From: Gammaproteobacteria bacterium
GTDB taxonomy: Bacteria; Pseudomonadota; Gammaproteobacteria; Pseudomonadales; Azotimanducaceae_A
Length of the DNA: 11,033 bases
NCBI GenBank assembly: GCA_028819775.1
Contig: JAPPKV010000119.1
Span: 1-11,033 of the forward strand
Reading direction: 5' to 3'
The position numbers and the translations under genes are program-made. This document shows positions 1-5,609 of the stretch, in pieces. Position 1 is the stretch's first letter, and each line of letters begins with the position of its first letter. The notes beneath the pieces are model-generated. The model was not told the DNA's origin, did not search any database, and worked only from the letters and a program-made list of their open reading frames with translations.

Positions 1-125
1 CCCGTCCCGGCGCGCCCTACGGGCGCGATCGAGAATGCTGCCGCATTCTCGTGCCGTTCAATCCGAGTCTGTCGTTGCGGGCGGCGGGGCGCCCTTCGGG
101 CGCGATAGCCCCGCCCCTACGAGGC
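1..125. repeat. Cluster of extragenic palindromes (REP-like)
   Basis: Non-coding, palindrome-dense DNA before xdhC. Visible structures are a 7-bp inverted repeat with loop TAC (11-17/21-27, CGCGCCC/GGGCGCG), a 9-bp inverted repeat with loop TGCC (30-38/43-51, CGAGAATGC/GCATTCTCG), and a nested structure with outer arms 83-89/109-115 and inner arms 89-94/98-103 around a TTC loop. On the minus strand the last one begins with a GTAG head at 120-117. Positions 107-121 are the exact reverse complement of 3761-3775 (15 bp), which ties this cluster to the intergenic repeats near 3.8 kb. No downstream T-tract is present, so none is a canonical intrinsic terminator. The REP-like label is inferred from the GTAG head followed by a palindrome. 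Confidence 0.6.
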
Positions 126-165
126 CGGTACGCGGCCGCGCCGGAGACAGGTGGTGAACCTTCGA

Positions 166-183
166 CCAAGGTACAATCCTTGG
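166..183 (+). promoter_or_regulatory. -10-like hexamer TACAAT inside a perfect inverted repeat next to the xdhC start
   Basis: CCAAGG (166-171) and CCTTGG (178-183) are perfect 6-bp inverted arms around TACAAT (172-177), five of six matches to the sigma-70 -10 consensus. A transcript from this hexamer would start at about 184-185, on the ATG of xdhC at 185. That fits the absence of a well-placed Shine-Dalgarno and suggests a leaderless mRNA. The dyad could be an operator covering the -10 or a small hairpin. No convincing -35 lies 16-18 bp upstream. Confidence 0.45.
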
Positions 184-184
184 G

Positions 185-1189
185 ATGCAGAGCGTCGATC
201 AGCAAGTACTGGGCCAGGCGCGGGATTGGCTCCGCGCCGGGCAAACCTGCTGGCTCGCCACCGTCGTGGCAACCTACGGTTCGTCGCCCCGGCCCGTCGG
301 GTCGCTGCTGACATGCAATCCCGCCGGCCACATCGAGGGTTCGTTGTCCGGCGGCTGCGTTGAGGACGATCTGCTCAAGAAGCTGACGGCCGGCGAGCTT
401 GCCCAGGGCCGCCCGCAGTTCTGCCGCTACGGCGAAACCGAAGAGGAAGCCGAACAACTGGGGTTGCCCTGTGGCGGCCACTTGGACATCGTCGTCGAGC
501 CGCATTCGCCGACGCCGTCGACCCAGGCTCACTTCGACCGCCTCGTCGGGCGCCTGGCAAATCGGGCCTGCGTGGAGCGTAGGATCCTGTTGAAGTCCGG
601 GACGTTTGACTGCCGCGACGTCGCCGACCACGCCGAGCTTCGCTACGACCACGACAATGGCGTGCTCGTTCAGACCTACGGCCCCCAGGACCGGCTGTTC
701 GTGATCGGCACGAACATGGTCTCGGCGTACGTTGCCGAGATTGCCATCGCTCTCGGCTACGACGTCCTGGTGTGCGACCCCCGCCCCGAACGGCTTGCGA
801 GTTTCAATGTTGCGGGAGCACGGAAGGTCGGCGACATGCCCGATGACGCCGTCCGCCGCTATGCGAGCGACAGCCACTCGGCGATCGTCGCACTTACCCA
901 CGACCCGCGAATCGACGACATGGGCTTGATGGAGGCGTTGAAGACCGACGCCTTCTACGTCGGCGCCATGGGCTCGGCGCGCACTTCCTCCAACCGGCGG
1001 GAGCGGCTCACGCAACTCGATCTCAAGGATACGGAAATCCGCCGCCTGCACGCACCGATCGGCCTGCCGATCGGCAGCAAGACCCCTCCGGAGATCGCCA
1101 TCGCCGTGCTCGCCGAGATTACCGCGGTGCGCAAGCAGTGCGCCGCCGACGCCCGCGCCGCCATCGAGAGCATCGCCGCAGGCGGGTGA
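185..1189 (+). CDS. xdhC: XdhC/CoxI family molybdenum cofactor maturation protein
   Basis: 334 aa. XdhC-family proteins bind molybdenum cofactor, promote its sulfuration and deliver it to xanthine dehydrogenase-type enzymes in the cytoplasm. The N-terminal XdhC/CoxI domain covers about residues 8-75, with ATVVATYGSSPRPVGS (25-40) and the SLSGGCVEDDL signature (53-63). A second conserved stretch is LPCGGHLDIVVEP (94-106). The C-terminal Rossmann-like XdhC_C domain spans about 170-315, with LFVIGTNMVSAYVAEIAIALG (171-191), VCDPR (196-200), FYVGAMGSARTSSNRRERL (257-275) and PPEIAIAVLAEI (301-312). The usual glycine-rich GAG loop reads GTN here, a mild divergence. An in-frame stop at 155-157 excludes a longer N-terminus. 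The stop overlaps the GTG of the next gene by 4 bp, so the pair is probably co-translated. The target molybdoenzyme is not in the window. Confidence 0.88.
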   Translation: MQSVDQQVLGQARDWLRAGQTCWLATVVATYGSSPRPVGSLLTCNPAGHIEGSLSGGCVEDDLLKKLTAGELAQGRPQFCRYGETEEEAEQLGLPCGGHLDIVVEPHSPTPSTQAHFDRLVGRLANRACVERRILLKSGTFDCRDVADHAELRYDHDNGVLVQTYGPQDRLFVIGTNMVSAYVAEIAIALGYDVLVCDPRPERLASFNVAGARKVGDMPDDAVRRYASDSHSAIVALTHDPRIDDMGLMEALKTDAFYVGAMGSARTSSNRRERLTQLDLKDTEIRRLHAPIGLPIGSKTPPEIAIAVLAEITAVRKQCAADARAAIESIAAGG

Positions 1190-1803
1190 TTGCCGCAATC
1201 GTACTCGCCGCCGGCAGCGCCCGGCGGTTCGGAAGCGACAAGCGTCTCCATCCGGTCAACGGCGTCCCAATGTTGACGCGTACGCTCAGCCGCTACCGGG
1301 CCGTGTTCGACGTGGTGGCTGCCGTGATCCGCCCCGGCGAGACGCAAATCGCCGAACTCGTGCATGGCTCGGGCTGCCAGGTCGTCGAAGCGCCGGACGC
1401 CGATCTTGGCCAATCCCGATCCCTTGCCGCAGGGGTCGCTGCGATGACCGCAAGTCGCGACTCGCGTCCGGCAAAACCCGACACATCGCCTTCGTCCGGT
1501 TTCGACGGCCTGGTCATCGGGCTCGCTGACATGCCATTCGTCGCCGAGGACACCCTTCGTCGCCTTGTCGAGGCAATGACCGAACACCCCGATGCCATCG
1601 TCCGCCCGCGTTGCGGCGGTCGGGCCGGCAACCCTGTTGGGTTTCCAAGGAGTCTGTTTCCGCCTCTACTGCGGTTACGGGGAGATGCCGGTGCACGACA
1701 ACTCGTGGCCAGCGCGGACGTGGTCTACGTGGACGTGGACGACGACGGCGTCCTCGTCGACGTCGACCGGCCGGGAGAGGACGTCCCCCAGGAGTACCGT
1801 TAG
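1186..1803 (+). CDS. MobA-like molybdenum cofactor nucleotidyltransferase (MocA type)
   Basis: 205 aa. Members of this NTP_transf_3 family transfer CMP or GMP to molybdopterin, and those beside xdhC are usually molybdenum cofactor cytidylyltransferases. Motifs are the nucleotide-binding loop VLAAGSARRFGSDK (6-19), the metal-binding strand GLADMPF (112-118), the substrate loop GNPVGFPRSLF (148-158) with GDAGARQL (166-173), and the C-terminal DVDRPGED (192-199). The GTG start at 1186 is chosen because the protein begins directly at the first beta strand (IAAIVLAAG) and overlaps the xdhC stop by 4 bp (GTGA). An upstream ATG at 1138 would add an Arg-rich run that is only a shadow of xdhC. The gene ends convergently with NAD kinase, sharing 4 bp. 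CTP versus GTP specificity cannot be read securely; context favours CTP. Confidence 0.85.
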   Translation: MIAAIVLAAGSARRFGSDKRLHPVNGVPMLTRTLSRYRAVFDVVAAVIRPGETQIAELVHGSGCQVVEAPDADLGQSRSLAAGVAAMTASRDSRPAKPDTSPSSGFDGLVIGLADMPFVAEDTLRRLVEAMTEHPDAIVRPRCGGRAGNPVGFPRSLFPPLLRLRGDAGARQLVASADVVYVDVDDDGVLVDVDRPGEDVPQEYR

Positions 1804-2699
1804 CGGCGTCCCCCCAGTCGGGTTGCCCAATCGAGCTTGCTGCGGCAGGACTCGTAGAAGCTGTGCCCGATCGGAAACGCGAGGCGAAGCGGATCCCCGT
1901 GCTTGACGATCCGCACCTCGTCGTTCGGGCCGAGAGCGAAGTCCACCTGGGAGTCGCAGCTCACCTTGGGCGTCGCCGCCGCGTCGCCAATCCGTACACA
2001 GATCGTCGAGTCGCCGTTCACCACCAACGGCCGCGACGTCAGCGTATGGGGGAACATGGGGACAATCTCCACGGCGTCGAGGCGGGGATGCAGGATCGGG
2101 CCACCCGCAGACAGGGCATAGGCAGTCGAGCCCGTCGGCGTCGAGATGATCAACCCGTCGGAGCGCTGTTCGTAGATGAACTCGTCGTCGATGAATAGCT
2201 GGAAGTCCATCATCCGCGACATGCTGCCCGCGTGCACCACGACGTCGTTCAGCGCGACCCCGATGCCGACGGCGTCGCCCGGGTGGGGGGGGGGGTGGTT
2301 GGTGTGGCGAACGCTCGCCTCGAGCAGGAAGCGCTCCTCGACGCGATACGCGCCGGCCATCACCTGCGCCACTTTCTCGGGAATCTGGTCCGGCGCGATG
2401 TCTGCCAGGAAGCCCAATCCGCCCCGGTTGACGCCCAGCACGGGCACACCCGCGTGGGCGACGTCCCGGGCGACGCCCAGTATGCTGCCGTCGCCCCCCA
2501 CGACTACGACGAGGTCGACCCCGCATCCGACGGTTTCACGGGGGATACCGTCGGACCGGGACAGCATCGCGGCCGTTCGTTCCTCGAAGACGAGTTCGAC
2601 GCCAGCCGTCGCCAACGCGGTCACCACGATGCCGAGCGAGTCGACCACATGGGAACTGCCGGTTCGACCCACGATGGCCACGCGCCGGAAAGCCGTCAT
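1800..2699 (-). CDS. nadK: NAD kinase (ATP-NAD kinase)
   Basis: 299 aa, close to the 290-300 aa usual for bacterial NAD kinase, which phosphorylates NAD to NADP in the cytosol. Motifs are the GGDGS loop (68-72, DLVVVVGGDGSILG), GVNRGGLGFLADI (89-101), LNDVVVHAG (150-158), the NAD-binding segment SDGLIISTPTGSTAYALSAGGPI (180-202, given here by its ends SDGLI and AGGPI) and MFPHTLTSRPLVV (215-227). The start at 2699 is chosen because MTAFRRVAIVGR leads straight into the first strand; an in-frame ATG at 2768 would add 23 residues without family support. Residues 133-142 form a proline/histidine insertion encoded by an 11-G tract. The gene runs divergently from cysE, and a TATACT -10-like box lies upstream. 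Its end overlaps the MobA-like gene by 4 bp. Confidence 0.95.
   Translation of the reverse strand: MTAFRRVAIVGRTGSSHVVDSLGIVVTALATAGVELVFEERTAAMLSRSDGIPRETVGCGVDLVVVVGGDGSILGVARDVAHAGVPVLGVNRGGLGFLADIAPDQIPEKVAQVMAGAYRVEERFLLEASVRHTNHPPPHPGDAVGIGVALNDVVVHAGSMSRMMDFQLFIDDEFIYEQRSDGLIISTPTGSTAYALSAGGPILHPRLDAVEIVPMFPHTLTSRPLVVNGDSTICVRIGDAAATPKVSCDSQVDFALGPNDEVRIVKHGDPLRLAFPIGHSFYESCRSKLDWATRLGGRR
2285..2295. repeat. G11 homopolymer inside the nadK coding sequence
   Basis: An uninterrupted run of 11 G on the plus strand, flanked by GGGT and TGG, lies inside nadK. On the coding strand it reads C11 and encodes Pro136-Pro138 between His135 and His139. The frame is intact at this length; gain or loss of one or two bases would truncate the kinase between its two main motif blocks. 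It may be a slippage tract or a base-calling risk in the assembly. Confidence 0.9.
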
Positions 2700-2727
2700 C
2701 TGCCCGGTCCCTAGTAACGGTCCACCG

Positions 2728-2733
2728 AGTATA
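2728..2733 (-). promoter_or_regulatory. Putative nadK -10 box (TATACT)
   Basis: On the minus strand TATACT matches five of six positions of the sigma-70 -10 consensus and lies 28 nt upstream of the nadK ATG, implying a short leader of about 20 nt. No clear -35 is present at the expected distance. The 180-bp divergent region to cysE also contains TTGAAA at 2786-2791 on the plus strand, a possible -35 for cysE, but no good -10 at 17 bp from it. Confidence 0.35.
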
Positions 2734-2879
2734 CGCGGCGCCGCACACACCGGTGCCGGGTGTGCCAACCAAGTGTCCCGCCCGCTTGAAAAGTCGGACC
2801 CGCCCGGTCACGCTGTCGTACCCGCCGCCGCGATCAAAGCCGACAGCGGCCCAACACCGCACAACGGAGTCACGCAGCC

Positions 2880-3719
2880 ATGCGCGAGTCTATTGAACAA
2901 CGGCGCGATGCCCTGCTCGACCGCTACCGCGCAACACAAGTGCTCGATGTTGACGCCATTTGGGAGGTCGTGCGCGGCGAGGCCGCGTCGAAGGCCGACG
3001 AGGAGCCTATTCTCGGCAGCTACTTCCATGCCACGATCCTCAATCACACCAACTTTCGGTCGGCCCTGTCGTTCCGCCTGGCAAGCAAGCTGGACAACCC
3101 CATGCTGCCGACCATGCTGATCCGCGACGTGATCGACGAAGCCATGGGCGACGACGACGAAATCCAGAAGAGTGCGCTCACCGACATGCTCGCCACCTAC
3201 GACCGCGACCCGGCTTGCGAGGATCTGTCGACGCCCTTCCTCTTCCTCAAGGGCTTTCACGCCTTGCAGGCACACCGCATCGCGTACTGGCTCTGGCATC
3301 GGGGTCGCCACACCCTGGCCCTGTTCTTCCAAAGCCAGATCAGCGTCGGTCTCGACGTCGATATCCACCCCGCGGCGCGGATGGGCCGCGGCATCCTGGT
3401 CGACCACGCCACCGGAATCGTCATCGGCGAAACCGCAGTCGTCGAGGACGATGTGTCGATCCTGCATGCGGTCACCTTGGGCGGCACCGGCAAGGAGACC
3501 GGCGACCGACATCCCAAGGTCCGCTATGGTGTGCTGCTCGGCGCCGGCTGCAAGGTCATCGGCAACATCGAGATCGGCGAGGGGGCGAAGGTCGGGGCGG
3601 GAAGCGTGGTACTCGAAGACGTTCCGCCCCATGTCACGGTGGCCGGCGTCCCCGCCCAAGTGGTCGGGCCCACGAAGGACGAGAGCCCGGCCCTCGGCAT
3701 GGACCACTCGCTCCGGTAA
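2880..3719 (+). CDS. cysE: Serine O-acetyltransferase
   Basis: 279 aa. Acetylates L-serine with acetyl-CoA, the committed step of cysteine synthesis, in the cytosol. The alpha-helical SATase N-terminal domain covers about 6-110, followed by a left-handed beta-helix of hexapeptide repeats from about 155 to 260. By alignment to E. coli CysE (Asp143, His158, His193) the catalytic residues are Asp161 in DVDIHP, His176 in DHATG and His211 in DRHPK; GGTGKETGDRHPK (201-213) and AGVPAQVVG (255-263) are also conserved. A GGAG Shine-Dalgarno at 2866-2869 lies 10 nt before the ATG. The protein ends MDHSLR rather than in the C-terminal Ile that E. coli-type CysE inserts into the CysK active site. It is divergent from nadK and followed by repeat-rich intergenic DNA. 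Confidence 0.96.
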   Translation: MRESIEQRRDALLDRYRATQVLDVDAIWEVVRGEAASKADEEPILGSYFHATILNHTNFRSALSFRLASKLDNPMLPTMLIRDVIDEAMGDDDEIQKSALTDMLATYDRDPACEDLSTPFLFLKGFHALQAHRIAYWLWHRGRHTLALFFQSQISVGLDVDIHPAARMGRGILVDHATGIVIGETAVVEDDVSILHAVTLGGTGKETGDRHPKVRYGVLLGAGCKVIGNIEIGEGAKVGAGSVVLEDVPPHVTVAGVPAQVVGPTKDESPALGMDHSLR

Positions 3720-3761
3720 CGTTCTTGAGCGGTTCCCATGCTGACAGTTGAGCAGAGTTTC

Positions 3762-3784
3762 GTAGGGGCGGGGCTTGTCCCCGC
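3762..3784 (+). repeat. REP-like element (GTAG head plus hairpin)
   Basis: GTAG head at 3762-3765, then a GGG spacer, then a perfect 6-bp hairpin GCGGGG (3768-3773), loop CTTGT (3774-3778), CCCCGC (3779-3784). The same GTAGGGGC head and CTTGT loop occur at 8835-8857 in the opposite orientation, with a different but equally paired stem. This matches the general plan of REP sequences mobilised by RAYT (TnpA_REP) transposases, a GTAG tetranucleotide followed by a palindrome. No RAYT gene is in the window. Confidence 0.7.
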
Positions 3785-3838
3785 GCGCGCCGAGCACGTG
3801 TGCCCCGCGACCCCGACGTCCTTTGTCCCTCCCCCTCC

Positions 3839-3863
3839 GGGGGGGGGGCGGGGCCCCCCCCCC
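3839..3863. repeat. G10-C-G4-C10 homopolymer palindrome
   Basis: Intergenic run of ten G (3839-3848), C, four G (3850-3853), then ten C (3854-3863), lying between two inverted REP-like elements. It can fold into a very strong GC hairpin and G-quadruplex formation is also possible. Such a tract is prone to replication slippage and sequencing error, so its exact length is uncertain. It may stall transcription between cysE and the ELM1-family gene, but no T-tract follows. Confidence 0.8.
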
Positions 3864-3895
3864 GCGCCGCACGCAAGGCGGTTCGAACGGCACGG

Positions 3896-3927
3896 GACGG
3901 GACAACGCCGCCAGCCCCGTCCCCTAC
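3896..3927 (-). repeat. Second REP-like element, inverted relative to 3762-3784
   Basis: On the minus strand it begins with GTAG (3927-3924) followed by GGGAC and inverted arms GACGGG/CCCGTC (3896-3901 and 3916-3921 on the plus strand) around a 14-nt loop. It shares GTAGGGG and a following GGGGCT with the other copies. With the element at 3762-3784 it forms an inverted pair about 165 bp apart, like a REP doublet (REPIN) with a longer middle. The pairing is weaker than in the other two copies. Confidence 0.5.
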
Positions 3928-3938
3928 GGGCGCCCTTG

Positions 3939-4892
3939 ATGCCTAACTCGGGCCACAAATTGACAAGTATCGTCGTCTGGCAGTTCGTCGACGGCAAGCC
4001 GGGCCACGAAAAACAATCCGCTGGACTGCTCCAAGGTCTCGAAGCACTGCACCCCATCGAGGTGTACGACATCGACGTCCGCTTCAGAGCGATGTTGTGG
4101 CGTCAACTCCGCCGCCGCCTTTTCGGGGAAACACCGGACTATTCTTTACCGGATTTGTTGATTGGGGTCGGCCACGGAACCCATCTGCCGCTCTTGATCG
4201 CTCGCCTCGTCTGCGGGGGCCGGAGCGTGGTGTTGATGAAACCGACCCTCCCCTTGCGCTTGTTCAGCCTCCTGTTCGTGCCCCAGCACGACCGGGTACG
4301 TCGGCGAGCCAACGTCGTCGAAACTCGCGGTGTCATCTGTCCGTCGGTGACTGCGACCAAGGACCCCGACTCGGGCCTCATACTGCTTGGCGGCACAAGC
4401 GCGCATTTCGAATGGTCGAACCCGGACATCGGCAAGCAGGTCGACGCCATCGTCCGGGCATCGCCCGACGTTCGCTGGCAGGTCTGCGACTCGCGCCGCA
4501 CCCCGGAAGGACTCCGCCATTGCCTTCCCGACGCACCCAAGGTGACGTTCCGACACTGGCAATCGACATCCCCGGACTTCCTCGAGAATGCCCTGCCCCG
4601 CACCGAGTACGTCTGGGTCAGCGCGGACAGCGCCTCGATGCTCTACGAGTCGCTAGCGGCGCAGGCGCGAGTCGGCGTCATCGCACTGCGCACCAAGCGC
4701 CGCCGAGGCAACAAGCACGCTGCCAGCCTCGAAGCGCTCATCGCGGACGGCCACGTGATGTCCAGCAAGGACGGCTACCGGCTCTCGGATGGGCCCCGAC
4801 AGTCGCCCCTTCCGCCGGAGAACCACCGCTGCGCGAAAATTGTGCTCGACCGCCTGATTGGCCGGTACGAACCACACGAACACGTTTGCTAG
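3939..4892 (+). CDS. ELM1/GtrOC1-family putative glycosyltransferase
   Basis: 317 aa from the ATG at 3939. It matches the Mito_fiss_Elm1 (DUF1022) family, whose bacterial members have a GT-B-like glycosyltransferase fold and often sit near envelope polysaccharide or lipid A genes; the substrate is unknown. Recognisable segments are the N-terminal VVWQFVDGKPGHEKQSAGL (12-30), LLIGVGHGTHLPLLIAR (73-89), the inter-domain LILLGGTSAHFEW (147-159) and the C-terminal EYVWVSADSASMLYESLA (223-240), typical of the donor-binding half. No signal peptide or membrane segment is seen. The start is chosen at 3939 because the family begins near the VWQFVDGKPGH motif; an in-frame ATG at 3738 would translate the intergenic repeats into a Pro/Arg-rich tail and is unlikely. 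No clear Shine-Dalgarno precedes 3939. Confidence 0.82.
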   Translation: MPNSGHKLTSIVVWQFVDGKPGHEKQSAGLLQGLEALHPIEVYDIDVRFRAMLWRQLRRRLFGETPDYSLPDLLIGVGHGTHLPLLIARLVCGGRSVVLMKPTLPLRLFSLLFVPQHDRVRRRANVVETRGVICPSVTATKDPDSGLILLGGTSAHFEWSNPDIGKQVDAIVRASPDVRWQVCDSRRTPEGLRHCLPDAPKVTFRHWQSTSPDFLENALPRTEYVWVSADSASMLYESLAAQARVGVIALRTKRRRGNKHAASLEALIADGHVMSSKDGYRLSDGPRQSPLPPENHRCAKIVLDRLIGRYEPHEHVC

Positions 4893-4895
4893 AAT
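4887..4895 (+). promoter_or_regulatory. Extended -10 promoter element for the exported-protein operon
   Basis: TGCTAGAAT is an extended -10 (TGn followed by TAGAAT, five of six to consensus) overlapping the stop codon of the ELM1-family gene. It lies 28 nt before the ATG at 4924, giving a leader of about 20 nt that contains GGAG at 4905-4908, rather far (15 nt) from the start. No strong -35 is visible, as is usual for extended -10 promoters. It would drive the three-gene unit 4924-8818. Confidence 0.5.
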
Positions 4896-4923
4896 CCCGA
4901 CATCGGAGACGGCCACCCTACTG

Positions 4924-5595
4924 ATGCGCAAATACCCGATCGCGATTCTCGTAGCCGCACTGCCATGCGTTGCCGCTGGGCAGGACGCCCCGAATAGCGA
5001 GCCGGTCGCCGAAGAGGCGATCAAGGAAACCCGGATCGTGTCCGCCCCGCCTGACTCGATCGAGGAGGTCATCGTCCGGGGCACGCCGTCGGAGAGCGGG
5101 CGGGTCGTCATGCTCCCGGATGCGCTGGAAATCTACGATGCGAGGCGCCGGGGCACGGACCTGTACCGGCGCGGCGACTACGAGGCGGCATTTCCCCACC
5201 TACTTGTCGCGGCGAGGCGGGGCTTCAAGTTCGCGCAAGCACGCGTGGGCTTCCTGTATCAGCAGGGGCTCGGTACCGATATCGACGGTTGGGAAGCCAT
5301 GGCCTGGCTCGGCGTTGCATCCCGCGGTACGACGATGCCGGAGATCCGCAACTACTTCAATAACCTATGGGAGAAGGTGCCGGAAGGCTACCGGCCCCAG
5401 CTGTTGGACAAGATCGACATCTACGAGGAGCGCTACGGTACTCGCATCAACCGCGTCTCCTGCGACCGCGGCCGCAAGGCGGGCACCTACATGCCGACGT
5501 TGACCTGCCGGTTCATCGACGATCACCTCTACCAGACGACAAACCAGGATCTCCAAGAGCTCAGCACCATCGAGATTCCCACCGTCGGCAGCTAA
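4924..5595 (+). CDS. Exported Sel1-like repeat protein
   Basis: 223 aa. The N-terminus is a Sec signal peptide (MRKYPIAILVAALPCVAAGQ), with cleavage probably near residue 18-19, so the protein should be periplasmic. A low-complexity acidic linker (20-60) contains IEEVIVRG (46-53). A Sel1/TPR-like helical region follows at about 72-150: GTDLYRRGDYEAAFPHLLVAARRG (77-100; the ends are GTDLY and AARRG), then AQARVGFLYQQGLG (104-117) and AMAWLGVASRG (125-135). Two cysteines, Cys180 and Cys195, could form a disulfide in the C-terminal tail. The start at 4924 is preferred to an in-frame ATG at 4858 because it opens directly on the signal peptide and lies downstream of the -10. It is the first gene of the operon, 14 bp before the FG-GAP gene. 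Sel1 repeats mediate protein-protein contact; the partner is unknown. Confidence 0.72.
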   Translation: MRKYPIAILVAALPCVAAGQDAPNSEPVAEEAIKETRIVSAPPDSIEEVIVRGTPSESGRVVMLPDALEIYDARRRGTDLYRRGDYEAAFPHLLVAARRGFKFAQARVGFLYQQGLGTDIDGWEAMAWLGVASRGTTMPEIRNYFNNLWEKVPEGYRPQLLDKIDIYEERYGTRINRVSCDRGRKAGTYMPTLTCRFIDDHLYQTTNQDLQELSTIEIPTVGS

Positions 5596-5609
5596 GCAAG
5601 ACCGTCGCC

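Noticed and set aside
17..1198. A 393-codon open frame on the minus strand
   Set aside because: It lies antisense to xdhC, extends through non-coding palindromes and matches no known family.
2176..3120. A 314-codon plus-strand open frame across nadK and cysE
   Set aside because: It crosses two well-supported genes in other frames and its product is Ser/Thr/Pro/Arg-rich shadow sequence.
3738..3938. N-terminal extension of the ELM1-family protein
   Set aside because: It would translate REP-like and homopolymer DNA; the family motif begins about 12 residues after the ATG at 3939.
5367..5609. Upstream extension of the FG-GAP protein into the Sel1 gene
   Set aside because: The extension is an Arg/His/Pro-rich shadow of the Sel1-like gene, and the GTG at 5610 directly opens a signal sequence.
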